Assembly: GCA_004346725.1 (NCBI GenBank)
Contig: SMDE01000002.1
Location: 186,001-250,000 of the forward strand
Length of the DNA stretch: 64,000 nucleotides
Direction of reading: 5' to 3'
Source: Phytobacter diazotrophicus
GTDB lineage: Bacteria > Pseudomonadota > Gammaproteobacteria > Enterobacterales > Enterobacteriaceae
Under the pieces are notes generated by a model that was not told the origin of the DNA, searched no databases, and saw only the letters and a program-made list of their open reading frames with translations. A program made the position numbers and the translations under genes. Below are positions 50,689-60,631 of this stretch, piece by piece. Numbering within the stretch: the stretch's first letter is position 1; each line of letters opens with the position of its first letter.

Positions 50689-51951
50689 ATGGCCCTCTCT
50701 TTATCTGAACCGATTCGTGACGCCGGGCTGACCAGCGGCGCCATGCTTGTTATTGCCACCGTGGTGGGTGGCGGTATGTTTTCACTGCCTATCGCGATGG
50801 CGGGCGTCTGGTTTCCGGGTGCCACCCTGATCCTTATCGCTATTTCACTGATGATGCTGATGACCGGATTAATGCTGGTTGAGGTGAATCTGCATTTTGA
50901 TGTCGGTGCCAGCTTTAATACATTTACTCTGGAACTGCTCGGCAAACGCTGGAATTTCGTGGTCGGCCTCGCCTTCGGTTTTGTTTTATATATTCTGACC
51001 TATGCCTATATTTCCGGCTCGTCGGCGGTATTATCGAATACCATCGCCAAATACAGCGGGATGCGCTTACCTTCCCCTGTGTCGATTATTCTGGTTAGCG
51101 TGATTGTCAGCCTGATTGCATGGTACAGCTCGCTGCTGGTTGGCCGCATCACCACCGTTCTGATCTTCGGTAAATTTATCGCTTTTTTCGCCACTTTTTC
51201 CGGCATGATCGGCACGATTAACGTCGATAATCTGTTCGATACCGCCAGCGTCGCCTTGCCGCAGACCCGCTATTTGCCCTATGTGTTAATGACACTGCCG
51301 TTTTGTATTATCTCTTTCGGTTTTCATGGCAATGTGCCAAGTCTGGTGAAGCTCTACGGTAAAGAGAATATTCACCACATTAAAAATTCCATCATCGTCG
51401 GAACGTTATTTGCGCTGATTCTCTATATCTTCTGGCTGGCGGTGACCATGGGCAATATCAGTCGTGCCGACTTCTCGCCGATCATCGCCAAAGGCGGCAA
51501 TATTGATGTGTTTGTTGAGGCGATTGGCGGGATTTTTACCAGCCGCTATATGGAATTGATTTTGACCTTCTTCGGTAACTTTGCCGTTGCCAGTTCGCTA
51601 CTGGCTGCCACGCTCGGTCTGTTTGATTACATCGCCGACCTGTTCCATTTTCCCAATAACGGCATCGGGCGCTGCAAAACGGCTATTGTGACCTACCTGC
51701 CCCCGGCGGCGGTGTGCCTGTTCTTCCCCAACGGCTTTGTCCACGCCATCGGCTATGCCGGGCTGGCGTTTACCATCTGGAGCGTGATCCTGCCACCTTT
51801 CCTGGTCAAAAGCGCCCGCCAGCGCTTCGCCACAGCCGCTTACCGTGCGCCCTGCAATAATGCCGTGCTCAACACCGTTATCGTCTGCGGCGGGATCGTC
51901 TATTTAACCGTTATTCTGGAAGTTTTTGGCCTGCTTCCCGTTTTTCACTGA
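50689..51951 (+). CDS. tutB: Tyrosine permease (TutB/TyrP family)
   Basis: 420 residues with eleven or so helices of the HAAAP aromatic amino acid family (GAMLVIATVVGGGMFSLPIAMAGVWF; FHGNVPSLVKLYGKE). It brings L-tyrosine in with protons. A tutB permease next to tpl is established in Pantoea (Erwinia) herbicola; here the pair is in the same order. Starts 160 bases after tpl. Confidence 0.87.
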   Translation: MALSLSEPIRDAGLTSGAMLVIATVVGGGMFSLPIAMAGVWFPGATLILIAISLMMLMTGLMLVEVNLHFDVGASFNTFTLELLGKRWNFVVGLAFGFVLYILTYAYISGSSAVLSNTIAKYSGMRLPSPVSIILVSVIVSLIAWYSSLLVGRITTVLIFGKFIAFFATFSGMIGTINVDNLFDTASVALPQTRYLPYVLMTLPFCIISFGFHGNVPSLVKLYGKENIHHIKNSIIVGTLFALILYIFWLAVTMGNISRADFSPIIAKGGNIDVFVEAIGGIFTSRYMELILTFFGNFAVASSLLAATLGLFDYIADLFHFPNNGIGRCKTAIVTYLPPAAVCLFFPNGFVHAIGYAGLAFTIWSVILPPFLVKSARQRFATAAYRAPCNNAVLNTVIVCGGIVYLTVILEVFGLLPVFH

Positions 51952-51975
51952 CAGGCGGTAGCATGGAGGATGGCA

Positions 51976-52092
51976 ATGTTTCTGACACTGCTCCAGTATC
52001 AGCAGCCGCTGTTTTGTCGGTTTACGTTGCTGCGTGTTGTGGTGACACTTTTACGCAGCGTGGGGCTACGTAGTAAAACACGCTGCCAGTGA
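51976..52092 (+). CDS. Candidate 38-residue basic hydrophobic protein
   Basis: An ATG with a near-ideal GGAGG site 6 bases upstream begins MFLTLLQYQQPLFCRFTLLR and ends RSKTRCQ. The centre is hydrophobic (LLRVVVTLLRSVGL) and flanked by Arg/Lys, suggesting a membrane-associated small protein. It starts 24 bases after the tutB stop. No known family recognised. The ribosome site is the main evidence for translation. Confidence 0.5.
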   Translation: MFLTLLQYQQPLFCRFTLLRVVVTLLRSVGLRSKTRCQ

Positions 52093-52141
52093 GCAGAGCC
52101 TGCATTGCAGGCCCCGGTGGGAAAACGCTTTGCTGTGCTCG

Positions 52142-52180
52142 AATCCCCGCTTAACCTGGCTCGACGGTTTGGCGGGGATT
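52142..52180. terminator. Hairpin between tutB region and diguanylate cyclase gene
   Basis: AATCCCCGC (52142-52150) and GCGGGGATT (52172-52180) form a 9-bp stem with a 21-base loop between convergent genes. It touches the stop of the cyclase gene. Possible bidirectional transcription end, without a strong T-run. Confidence 0.4.
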
Positions 52181-53123
52181 ACGCCTGGCTCCTGGCTGCG
52201 GTGCTGGCGCGAACAATATTTCGCCCGGAACGCTTAGCCTCGTAGAGTGCGTCATCCGCCGCCTGAATTAAGCTGCCATAGTCTGTATGCACGCGTTGGT
52301 TGAGGCTGGCAACACCTACGCTGACGCTCACGACATCGCCCGGCGAACCAGAATGCGGCAGCCCCAGCGCCTGAACACTCGCACGTAATCTTTCCGCCAC
52401 GACGACGGCATCAGCCGAGCGCGTTTCCGGCAATAGCGCACAAAACTCTTCCCCGCCGTAACGGAAAAGCATGTCATAGGGGCGCAACAGTGAACCTCGC
52501 ATAGCCGCCGCGATCTGTTGCAGGCACAGATCGCCCTGCTGATGACCGTAGCGATCGTTGTAGCGCTTGAAGTAATCCACATCAATCAACAACAGCGCCA
52601 GTGGTTTGTTATTACGCTTACTGGCACGCCACTCTTTCTCAATGCACAGATCGAAATAGCGACGGTTACCCACCGCCGTCAGTCCGTCGGATAACGATTG
52701 TGAGAGCAGGACATGTGCCTGTTCGCGTAACAGCGACTCCCGGCGAACGGCCATGCTGACATCGACAATCTGAATGAGGCAGTAACGCTCCACATCGCCC
52801 AGCGGGACGATAGTGATCGCCTGGCTTAAACGCTCACCGGGCTGTGCAGGTTCCGCAAACAGCGGGAACGGCGAACGATGCAGCGATTGCGACAACAGCG
52901 CCGGTAAGTTGTGGCATATCGCTTGTTTAATCGCTACGCCAACCCGGTGGTTACGCAAATCCGGAAAAACCGCGAAAAAATCCTGACCTTTGGCTTCGCT
53001 TGCCGCACGACCTGTATGTGCTTCTAGCCACGCGTTCCACAACGTAATCTTGTAGTTCGCATCAACAACAATCACGCCCAGACTCAGGGCGGAAAATGCA
53101 TCCAGTAGCAGCTTGTCATTCAT
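52179..53123 (-). CDS. PAS-GGDEF diguanylate cyclase
   Basis: 314 residues. An N-terminal PAS domain (about 5-120, GVIVVDANYKITLWNAWLEAHTG) precedes a GGDEF domain. The active-site motif reads GGEEF at residues 223-227, and an inhibitory I-site RPYD lies five residues before it. Both indicate an active, product-inhibited cyclic-di-GMP synthase. It is the third gene of a CheY-CheC-cyclase operon, so its activity may be tied to the receiver protein. Confidence 0.9.
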   Translation of the reverse strand: MNDKLLLDAFSALSLGVIVVDANYKITLWNAWLEAHTGRAASEAKGQDFFAVFPDLRNHRVGVAIKQAICHNLPALLSQSLHRSPFPLFAEPAQPGERLSQAITIVPLGDVERYCLIQIVDVSMAVRRESLLREQAHVLLSQSLSDGLTAVGNRRYFDLCIEKEWRASKRNNKPLALLLIDVDYFKRYNDRYGHQQGDLCLQQIAAAMRGSLLRPYDMLFRYGGEEFCALLPETRSADAVVVAERLRASVQALGLPHSGSPGDVVSVSVGVASLNQRVHTDYGSLIQAADDALYEAKRSGRNIVRASTAARSQA

Positions 53124-53128
53124 GGTTA

Positions 53129-53767
53129 TCAGAGCCCGTCGGAAGCAAAACCAGATTCAACGCGTTCAATATAGAGGCTGATTTGTTCGCGCAAATCACG
53201 CAACGCCGACATGTCCAGGATAAAAGCCAGATACCCTTCAATTTCCTGACGTTCCAGCGAAAAATCGATGCGCAACATCAGCACCGATGGGTCGCTGGGG
53301 TCGTGCGACGGGTTCAGGATCTGCTCACTGGTCCCCACACGAAACACGGGCAATGAACCCTGTAACTCTTTTTGAAACATATTCGCCAGCGTGCCCACAC
53401 AGGCATTGAGCACAATGTTGCCGATTTCGCTCATCGCTTCGCGCTCCATCTCACCCAGTTCATGGGCAGGGATGAGATCCCCTACCATCATGCGGACGAT
53501 TTCAAAGCTGGCGGTCTCCGGAAACATCAGAATAGCTTCGGTGGCGTACGCCCCTTTGTATTGCTGGCTGATGCCACACAATGAGAGACCGGCCCCGAGC
53601 TCATCGGCCGCTTCCGAACGGGTGGTAATGCGCACCGACGGGACAGACATGCGGACTTCTTCATTAACGATGTCACTCATCGCGGCAGCCGCGTGACCCA
53701 CACCGATATTGAAGATCTCCATCAGGCTGTCTGCTTCGATTTCGCTCATATCCGTCAAATCGATCAT
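53129..53767 (-). CDS. CheC-type phosphatase
   Basis: 212 residues with both CheC active-site repeats: DSLMEIFN near residue 13 and AMSEIGN near residue 110, each followed by the helix and later Pro. CheC enzymes remove phosphate from CheY-like receivers. It is encoded directly after the receiver gene (stop and start overlap by one base) and 5 bases before the cyclase, so it most likely resets that receiver. Confidence 0.85.
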   Translation of the reverse strand: MIDLTDMSEIEADSLMEIFNIGVGHAAAAMSDIVNEEVRMSVPSVRITTRSEAADELGAGLSLCGISQQYKGAYATEAILMFPETASFEIVRMMVGDLIPAHELGEMEREAMSEIGNIVLNACVGTLANMFQKELQGSLPVFRVGTSEQILNPSHDPSDPSVLMLRIDFSLERQEIEGYLAFILDMSALRDLREQISLYIERVESGFASDGL

Positions 53768-54132
53768 CAGTTCGACTCCAGGTTTTGCAGCATGGCGCGA
53801 ATTTGCGGTTCTTTAATCGGTTTGGATAAAAAGCCCAGACCAAGCTGGTCGGCCTGCGCCTGCACGGAGTTCTGCACGTTAGCCGTCAGCAGTACGATGT
53901 GCATATCCGGGTGCGTCTCACGCAGGATAGCCGCCGCCGCAAGACCGCCCATTCCTGGCATATTGACATCCAACAGGATCAGATACGGTTTTTTGATGGC
54001 CGCCATCTCAATAGCCTGCTCGCCCGTCATCGCCTCTTCAATCTGCCACTCAGGGTGCTGGCTGAGCACATACTGCTTTGAGATCATGCGTGACAACCGG
54101 CTGTCATCCACGATGAGAATATGTCTGGACAT
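53767..54132 (-). CDS. Single-domain CheY-like receiver
   Basis: 121 residues, only a receiver domain. Acidic pair Asp9-Asp10 (ILIVDDSRLSR), phosphoacceptor in LLDVNMPGMGG (Asp55), Thr in VLLTANVQ and Lys in FLSKPIKE are all intact. No output domain, so it acts by protein contact, probably with CheC and the cyclase encoded downstream. No histidine kinase gene is adjacent. Confidence 0.9.
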   Translation of the reverse strand: MSRHILIVDDSRLSRMISKQYVLSQHPEWQIEEAMTGEQAIEMAAIKKPYLILLDVNMPGMGGLAAAAILRETHPDMHIVLLTANVQNSVQAQADQLGLGFLSKPIKEPQIRAMLQNLESN

Positions 54133-54453
54133 AATTTTACTTTCTCTTTTATTTATTCAACTGGCATAAAAATCACCCGACTAGCTGTGTCGGTCTTTGC
54201 ACGCAGTACCGCTCATTCTCACCCTGATTGCGCAATATTTCCGTTAGGTAACACTATTCATCGGCAACAATGACGAATTAATTAGTGCCAGATTGTAAGA
54301 AGTTGCATATTGCGTGCAGCTTAGTCTGCTAATTGATGTTTTATTCGCCACAACGCCATTCTAGTGCGAAAACAGGCGGGCAATGCGCAGAAAAAAGAGG
54401 CATATGTGCAAGGCGGCCATACATTACGCAGGGTACCTCGCCGTTAAAAAGAG
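54133..54453. other. Intergenic region, promoter side of the CheY operon
   Basis: About 320 bases with no gene. It should hold the promoter of the minus-strand receiver operon. No operator or repeat was recognised. Confidence 0.4.
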
Positions 54454-54481
54454 AAAAGCGGAGCATGGCTGCCCCGCTTTT
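54454..54481 (-). terminator. Terminator of the aldB-like gene
   Basis: AAAAGCGG and CCGCTTTT pair around a GC-containing loop; on the minus strand the stem is followed by TTTTCTCTTTTT, a good T-tail. Confidence 0.75.
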
Positions 54482-54509
54482 CCCCGATGTTGACGCAATA
54501 AACGCGGTA

Positions 54510-56030
54510 TTAGTAGAAGCCCATCGCCTTACCGCTGTAACTCACCAGCAAGTTTTTAATCTGTTGATAGTGGCTCAGCGCGAGTTTATGGGTCTCACGC
54601 CCTACGCCGGAGTTTTTATAGCCACCAAATGCCGCATGGGCCGGATAGAGATGGTAGCAGTTGGTCCACACGCGACCGGCTTTAATGTTGCGCCCCATGC
54701 GCCATGCACGATTAATATCCAGCGTCCACAGCCCGGCTCCCAGTCCATATTCCGTGTCGTTCGCGATGCGCAGCGCTTCCGCTTCATCTTTAAAGGTGGT
54801 GATCCCGATAACCGGCCCGAAGATCTCCTCCTGGAAGCAGCGCATATGGTTCTCGCCTTTGATCAATGTCGGCTGAATATAGAAGCCATTTTGCAGATGG
54901 TTATCGTGCGCAACGTGCGCGCCGCCGGTGATGATTTCGCCCCCTTCTTCTCTGGCGATATTGATATAAGAGAGGATCTTGTCGTACTGCTCGCGGGAGG
55001 CCTGCGCGCCGATCATGGTGTCGGTGTCAAAGGGGTCGCCTTTGCGGATGTTTTCCATACGCGCCACGACTTTTTCAACAAACTGCGGGTAGATAGATTC
55101 TTGTACCAGCACGCGTGACGGACAGGTACAGACTTCGCCCTGGTTAAAGAAGCCCAGCACCACCCCTTCGATGGCTTTATCGATATACTCTTCGTCGCCA
55201 TTGAGCACATCTTCAAAGTAGATGTTCGGCGATTTACCGCCCAGTTCGACGGTGCTCGGAATGATGTTGTCTGCGGCACAAGAGAGAATGTGGCGGCCAA
55301 TAGGCGTTGATCCGGTAAAGGCGATTTTTTCAATACGCTTGCTGCGCGCCAGCGGTTCACCCGCTTCGGTACCGTAGCCGTGCACCACGTTCAGCACCCC
55401 TTTCGGCAGCAAATCACCAATTAACTCCATCAGCACGCAAATGCCGAGCGGGGTCTGTTCTGCCGGTTTCAGTACGATACAGTTACCTGCCGCCAGCGCC
55501 GGCGCCAGTTTCCAGGCGGCCATCAATAGTGGAAAGTTCCACGGGATAATCTGACCGACCACCCCCAGCGGTTCATAAATGTGGTAGGCGACGGTATTGC
55601 TGTCAATTTCTGCTGCCGTCCCTTCCTGTGCGCGGATACAGCCCGCAAAGTAGCGGAAGTGATCCACCGCCAGCGGCAAGTCAGCATTCAGGGTTTCGCG
55701 GATCGGTTTACCGTTATCCCAGGTTTCCGTCAGCGCCAGCAGCTCCAGATTCTGCTCAATGCGATCGGCGATCGCCAGCAGCACGTTGGAACGATCCTGC
55801 GCGCTGGTTTTGCCCCACGCGTCTGCGGCGGCATGGGCGGCGTCGAGCGCCTTTTCAATGTCTGCGGCACCTGAACGCGGGAACTCAGCAATCACTTCAC
55901 CGGTTACCGGCGTGGTGTTGGTAAACCAGCGCCCTTCTACAGGATCGACAAATTCACCGCCAATGTAGTTGCCATAACGTTTTTTAAAGGAGACTTTAGC
56001 GCCAGTCTGGCCAGGGTGAATGTATTTCAT
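54510..56030 (-). CDS. aldB: NAD(P)-dependent aldehyde dehydrogenase (AldB/ExaC-like)
   Basis: 506 residues. Catalytic Cys301 is in [12 protein letters not shown], the general base Glu in [10 protein letters not shown], and the cofactor motif FTGSTPIG is intact. It oxidises acetaldehyde and related aldehydes to acids in the cytosol. It is divergent from a sigma-54 activator of the AcoR type, and a -24/-12 promoter with GG and GC at the right spacing precedes it. This layout matches alcohol/acetoin-responsive aldehyde dehydrogenases. Confidence 0.9.
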   Translation of the reverse strand: MKYIHPGQTGAKVSFKKRYGNYIGGEFVDPVEGRWFTNTTPVTGEVIAEFPRSGAADIEKALDAAHAAADAWGKTSAQDRSNVLLAIADRIEQNLELLALTETWDNGKPIRETLNADLPLAVDHFRYFAGCIRAQEGTAAEIDSNTVAYHIYEPLGVVGQIIPWNFPLLMAAWKLAPALAAGNCIVLKPAEQTPLGICVLMELIGDLLPKGVLNVVHGYGTEAGEPLARSKRIEKIAFTGSTPIGRHILSCAADNIIPSTVELGGKSPNIYFEDVLNGDEEYIDKAIEGVVLGFFNQGEVCTCPSRVLVQESIYPQFVEKVVARMENIRKGDPFDTDTMIGAQASREQYDKILSYINIAREEGGEIITGGAHVAHDNHLQNGFYIQPTLIKGENHMRCFQEEIFGPVIGITTFKDEAEALRIANDTEYGLGAGLWTLDINRAWRMGRNIKAGRVWTNCYHLYPAHAAFGGYKNSGVGRETHKLALSHYQQIKNLLVSYSGKAMGFY

Positions 56031-56095
56031 AAGATGTTCCTCTATTTTTATGGGTACAGGTGAGGCGTCGCGCCCTGTGCGGACATCTCTTCATA

Positions 56096-56111
56096 AGCAG
56101 CTCTTATGCCA
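56096..56111 (-). promoter_or_regulatory. Sigma-54 promoter of the aldB-like gene
   Basis: On the minus strand TGGCATA-AGAG-CTGCT matches TGGCACG-N4-TTGCW at 9 of 12 fixed positions, with GG and GC exactly 12 bases apart. It lies about 66 bases before ATG 56030. Together with the divergent sigma-54 activator this is a strong functional match. Confidence 0.75.
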
Positions 56112-56241
56112 AAACCTGCGCCGAACAGAGAAAATCTTTTATCTTTTTCTAAAACAGCAGGTTACGAAATTAAAATTTTTATCATTGCTGTCTGACAGGA
56201 TAAAAAAATCGCACCGCCCTTCGCGAACTGTGTCGTCCATC

Positions 56242-56280
56242 GCTACACGCGGGACACTTTTATGCTACACAATTGTAACA
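56242..56280. promoter_or_regulatory. Candidate upstream activator sites
   Basis: GCTACAC occurs twice, at 56242-56248 and 56264-56270, exactly 22 bases (two helical turns) apart; each copy is followed within ten bases by ACA. They lie about 130-170 bases upstream of the sigma-54 promoter, the normal enhancer distance, and just before the activator gene. Confidence 0.5.
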
Positions 56281-56302
56281 TCTCAGTTCTCCGGAGTGTG
56301 CC

Positions 56303-58075
56303 ATGCCGCATCGCGTACCGTCTTTTACTCTCGCCCCGCAGACCACCGGGCTTCCCTGCCAACTGGAAGACTCCTGGCAGCGTAGCCTCAATTACGGGCT
56401 TCACCGCGACGACGACACCCAGCCGTGGGTGGCCAGGTCGATGCTGAAAGACGCGCGGGCGGAAAATGCCTGGATAAGCCAGTTAGTTGCGCCGCTTCTT
56501 GCCAGGCTGCAACCGGAATTGTCCAGCCATCCGTCTATTATGGTGATGTCGGATGCCACCGGCCTGGTACTGGAAACCCACGGCAATGCCGATTTCCTGC
56601 ATAAAGCGCAGCGTTATGCGCTGGCGCCGGGCAATTTGTGGGGTGAACATGCACGGGGAACCAACGCCATTGGCACCGCGCTGGCTATGCAGCGCCACTG
56701 CGAGGTCTCCGGCGGTGAGCACTACCTTAACCGCAATGCCGGACTGTTCTGTTCCGCTTCACCGGTATTTCGCCCGGACGGCACCGTGGCCGGCGTACTG
56801 GACATCTCCACTCCGGCGCAACTGCCGAAACACGATGCGGCCGCCCTGATTCGCCGGGCAGTCTGCCAGATTGAGCATGCGTGGGCCGCCAGCACCGTCA
56901 GTGCCGATCGCTGGTTGCTGAGCCTGCACAGTGACGCCAGCGTGCTGGGAAGCGCTCAGGAGCTGCTGCTGATTTTTGAGCAGAACACGTTGCTGGGAGC
57001 AAACAAGCTGGCGATAGACGAGTTCTGTCTCACACCGGGACACTTTGGTGCGACAGCGATCGAGACACTGTTTCCAGGCATTACTCTTAATGCGGGTGAA
57101 ACCACCCTGGAAGCCAGCAATTGTCAGCGTTATTACGCCCGCCAGACCACACCCACGCGCCGCTATATGGGGCGTGGCGTCGCCCGCACGCCGGTTACGG
57201 TTGACCCGGAAAAAGAGAAAGCGCTGCGGATTATCAATGCCGGGATTGCCCTGTGTATCACCGGCGAGACAGGAAGCGGTAAAGAGCATTGCGCCCGCGA
57301 GTTACACAGCCGCAGCCAGTGGCGGGAGGGTAATTTTGTCGCCATTAACTGCGCGGCCCTGCCCGAGAATCTGATTGAATCGGAGCTGTTTGGCTATGCC
57401 CCAGGCGCATTTACCGGGGCCAACCCGAAAGGTTATAGCGGGAAATTCCGCGAAGCCCACGGCGGCGTTCTGTTTCTTGATGAAATCGGCGATATGCCAC
57501 CGGGTCTGCAAACCCGATTGCTTCGGGTATTGCAGGAGAAAAAAGTGACGCCGCTCGGCTCAAATACCGCCTACAGCGTCAATTTTGCGCTGATCTGCGC
57601 CACCCATCAGGATCTTACCGCGCAGGTGGCCGCAGGGGCATTTCGTGAAGACCTGCTGTACCGTATTCAGGAGTTTCATCTGCGCATCCCGCCGCTGCGC
57701 GAATGGCCCGACACTCGCCAGTTTATCCAAAAATTGTGGCAGGAGCTGGGCGCCAGCGCGCGTGATATTACCCTTAGCGAAGAGGCTATCCACGCCCTTG
57801 CCGCCCGCCCCTGGCCGGGCAATGTGCGTCAGTTGTTAAGCCAGTTGCGGGTATTACTGGCGCTGGCGGATGACCATTCGGTGGTCCGGCTGGCGGATCT
57901 GCCCGGCGATCCCACTCCCGCCCCGGCGACCGTTATGCTGTCTGCCCCTGCCGATGAGCAAATCGCCATCCGTGAGGCCCAGGGCAATATGAGCCTGGCG
58001 GCAAAAAAACTGGGAATTTCACGCAGTACGCTTTACCGGCGACTGGAAAAACGCCAGAGCGTCGGCAGCGTCTGA
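56303..58075 (+). CDS. Sigma-54-dependent activator, AcoR type
   Basis: 590 residues. An N-terminal sensor (about 1-200) with the GNLWGEHARGTNAIGTALA signature of AcoR proteins is followed by an AAA+ domain with Walker A GETGSGKE, the sigma-54 contact loop GAFTGAN, and FLDEIGDMP. The C-terminal Fis-type helix-turn-helix is MSLAAKKLGISRSTLYRRL. It would switch on the divergent aldehyde dehydrogenase gene in response to an alcohol, aldehyde or diol. Confidence 0.9.
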   Translation: MPHRVPSFTLAPQTTGLPCQLEDSWQRSLNYGLHRDDDTQPWVARSMLKDARAENAWISQLVAPLLARLQPELSSHPSIMVMSDATGLVLETHGNADFLHKAQRYALAPGNLWGEHARGTNAIGTALAMQRHCEVSGGEHYLNRNAGLFCSASPVFRPDGTVAGVLDISTPAQLPKHDAAALIRRAVCQIEHAWAASTVSADRWLLSLHSDASVLGSAQELLLIFEQNTLLGANKLAIDEFCLTPGHFGATAIETLFPGITLNAGETTLEASNCQRYYARQTTPTRRYMGRGVARTPVTVDPEKEKALRIINAGIALCITGETGSGKEHCARELHSRSQWREGNFVAINCAALPENLIESELFGYAPGAFTGANPKGYSGKFREAHGGVLFLDEIGDMPPGLQTRLLRVLQEKKVTPLGSNTAYSVNFALICATHQDLTAQVAAGAFREDLLYRIQEFHLRIPPLREWPDTRQFIQKLWQELGASARDITLSEEAIHALAARPWPGNVRQLLSQLRVLLALADDHSVVRLADLPGDPTPAPATVMLSAPADEQIAIREAQGNMSLAAKKLGISRSTLYRRLEKRQSVGSV

Positions 58076-58153
58076 ATTGCGCTTACAGGGAGGGCCCTTG
58101 CTCAGAACAGAGATTGGCTCTCCCTGCCTGTCGGGTTATTAGAGAGGATGAAT

Positions 58154-58193
58154 CGGTGAGCCCTGATGTGAATTGATACCTCAGGGCTCACCG
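58154..58193. terminator. 13-bp inverted repeat between convergent genes
   Basis: CGGTGAGCCCTGA (58154-58166) and TCAGGGCTCACCG (58181-58193) pair perfectly around a 14-base loop, between the sigma-54 activator and gtrC-like genes. No long T-run, but position suggests a transcript end for both. Confidence 0.6.
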
Positions 58194-58199
58194 TTGTGC

Positions 58200-59711
58200 T
58201 TAGCGTAGCGGTATCCGGTGGTGATAAACGAAAATCGTCATGTCGGCGTAGAGCAGCGTCTCGTCAGGTTTGCCCAACTGCGCCCTCACCGCCTCCAGGC
58301 GCGGATGGGGTGCCGTTTCCGTTTCGACTGCGGGGATCGCCACAAACTGGCGCTCCGGCGAAGTTTGCACGTAAGCATCGGTTAACCACGATCTCAGCGT
58401 CTGAGGGCGCGTGTTATCAAACTGAATATGGAAATCGGTTTGATCAAACATTACCGGGGAAATATGGATTTCACCAAACGATAACCAGTTAACGTTGTTA
58501 GATAATTTCCAGTAATCCCCGTAACCGAAAGTCAGATTATTCTTTTTCAGGAAGGAGATGTAGTCGTACGTCTGGTTTTCCTGGTCGTACAACGGCTTAG
58601 TAGTAACCTGATAAGAATAGAGAGAAGAGGCAATATAAAGCGGGAATACCAGCGCAATCACGGCCTTCTTCGTAAATGAAAAAGCCAGAACGACCATCAC
58701 AATAGCAAAACAGACCGCGCTGACAAAAAAGCGGGCGCTGATATCAGCAGGAAAATCGTAGCTGATAATAAATGATGAAATAATGCCGGAGACGGTAAAG
58801 AAGCTGAACAGTGAGACAAAAATCGCCTCAGTGCCTTTCCTTAAACAAATAATAACGGCGCACAGGAACAGGGCCATCCAGATAACAAAAGAGGCGATAT
58901 AGGCCAGCGGCGTGTGAACAAAAAAGAGATTCAGGCTCTTTCCTAAAAGCTGAACGACCCACGCGGCATTATCCGGCCATTGCGCCACTGGCATCAGTTT
59001 AAAACGCTGAATCGGCAAGCCCATAAGTCTTTGCAGAGCGTGGGACATGCTGATAATAAAACTCACACCCAATATGATGCTGAACTTCTTAGGAAGAAGG
59101 CGCCGCCAGCTAAAATAGCCACAGGTCAGCAGTAACGGGAGAAAATACGTGGCCAAAAACCACGGGTCAGAAATAGAGGCAAAAAGCGCAATAAACGTCG
59201 TCAGCCAGAGTACAGGTTGGGATTTTTTCTGGATATTGAAGAACGCCAGCGCAAAAACCAGCACCCCAAAGAAATTGGTAGAGTAATGCGAAAAAGGATG
59301 CGCAGCGAAACCAAAGGTGTAAACGTAAGCCGGGAGCAGAATCAGGCAAATAGCCGCAAGCAGTGCGTGCCAGGCTTTCGACATCGTATAAACGACTGAT
59401 GCCAGAATAAAAGCGCTTAACCCCACAAATGCTGACGTAGACAGAACCAGCGGGTGAATGCCGTCGCTCCCCATCAGCGCAAAAAAGAGGAAATTGACGG
59501 GATAGGTGGTGAAATACCAGTTATCCGGCGTGGGTGCCCAGTCTTTAAAAGCGGAAAACCCCTCGGTAAGAAACGCCCGCCAGACCAGAGGACTATTGGC
59601 AGAGTCCGGGTCCAGGGAAAAATAACGCATTGTCAAAAAGTAAGAACCACCAAGGGCAATAATTAACAACAACAGAAAGAATCCGACTTCTTTCAGGCTA
59701 AACTTAAACAT
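58200..59711 (-). CDS. GtrC-like serotype-specific glucosyltransferase
   Basis: 503 residues with roughly ten membrane helices and a C-terminal soluble part. It is the third gene after gtrA and gtrB, the position of the serotype-specific transferase that moves glucose from the lipid carrier to the O-antigen in the periplasm. The motif SLDPDSANSPLVW in the first periplasmic loop carries the acidic residues expected of such GT-C-type enzymes. The linkage formed cannot be predicted. The next gene overlaps by one base. Confidence 0.78.
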   Translation of the reverse strand: MFKFSLKEVGFFLLLLIIALGGSYFLTMRYFSLDPDSANSPLVWRAFLTEGFSAFKDWAPTPDNWYFTTYPVNFLFFALMGSDGIHPLVLSTSAFVGLSAFILASVVYTMSKAWHALLAAICLILLPAYVYTFGFAAHPFSHYSTNFFGVLVFALAFFNIQKKSQPVLWLTTFIALFASISDPWFLATYFLPLLLTCGYFSWRRLLPKKFSIILGVSFIISMSHALQRLMGLPIQRFKLMPVAQWPDNAAWVVQLLGKSLNLFFVHTPLAYIASFVIWMALFLCAVIICLRKGTEAIFVSLFSFFTVSGIISSFIISYDFPADISARFFVSAVCFAIVMVVLAFSFTKKAVIALVFPLYIASSLYSYQVTTKPLYDQENQTYDYISFLKKNNLTFGYGDYWKLSNNVNWLSFGEIHISPVMFDQTDFHIQFDNTRPQTLRSWLTDAYVQTSPERQFVAIPAVETETAPHPRLEAVRAQLGKPDETLLYADMTIFVYHHRIPLR

Positions 59712-60631
59712 TACTTATCCTTTTTCGCGCCTTTTACAATATAGCGAGGCCTTTTTTTGGTCTCGATATAAATCCGACCAATATACTCACCCAAAACCCC
59801 AATACCAATGAGTTGCACACCACCCAGGAACAGGATCGATACAAGTAACGACGGATAACCGGCCACCGCATTTCCCCATATCAGCTTATCGATAATCATC
59901 CATGTCCCATAAAGGAATGAGAGCGCGGCGACCAAAAAGCCAAGATAGGTCCAGACCCTGAGCGGTAAGGTAGAAAAGCTGGTAAAGCCTTCCAGCGCCA
60001 GGTTCCATAATTTCCAGCCGTTAAATTTCGACTCTCCGCGAACCCGTTTTGAGCGGGTATACTCGACCACCGCTACCTCGCCCTCAACCCAACTCAATAA
60101 GCCCTTCATGAACAAATTGCGTTCCTGTAGTAGCTTGATATTTTCGACCGTTTCACGTGACAACAGGCGAAAATCCCCTACGTTCTCTTCAATCTTCGGT
60201 GAACTTATTTTGTTGTGGATCCGGTAAAACCAGCCGGCAGTTTTACGTTTGAAATGGCTGTCACTGCTTCTGTCGCTACGCTTGGCAAGGACCACGGACC
60301 AGCCTTCCTGCCATTTGTTAATAAGCTCAGGAATAACCTCTAACGGGTCCTGAAGATCCACATCAATTGGGATAACCGCATCCCCCGTGGCATATTCGAG
60401 CCCTGCCAGCAATGCGGGTTCCTTACCAAAGTTACGGATGAAGTTAATCGCGTTAACGCCAGGATCTGCCTTCGCAAGCGCATTGATAATCTGCTCCGTG
60501 GTATCTGTACTGCCATCATTAATAAAGACAATTTCCAGATCGTATTCAGAAAGCGTCTCTTTCGCCGCCTGATAGAAAACAGGAATGGCGTCTTCTTCGT
60601 TAAAGACGGGAACAACCAAAGAAATCTTCAC
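59711..60631 (-). CDS. gtrB: Bactoprenol glucosyltransferase GtrB
   Basis: 306 residues. A GT2 catalytic domain ([39 protein letters not shown]) precedes two C-terminal helices (about 230-290). It loads glucose from UDP-glucose onto undecaprenyl phosphate at the inner face. Overlaps gtrA by 4 bases. Confidence 0.93.
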   Translation of the reverse strand: MKISLVVPVFNEEDAIPVFYQAAKETLSEYDLEIVFINDGSTDTTEQIINALAKADPGVNAINFIRNFGKEPALLAGLEYATGDAVIPIDVDLQDPLEVIPELINKWQEGWSVVLAKRSDRSSDSHFKRKTAGWFYRIHNKISSPKIEENVGDFRLLSRETVENIKLLQERNLFMKGLLSWVEGEVAVVEYTRSKRVRGESKFNGWKLWNLALEGFTSFSTLPLRVWTYLGFLVAALSFLYGTWMIIDKLIWGNAVAGYPSLLVSILFLGGVQLIGIGVLGEYIGRIYIETKKRPRYIVKGAKKDK

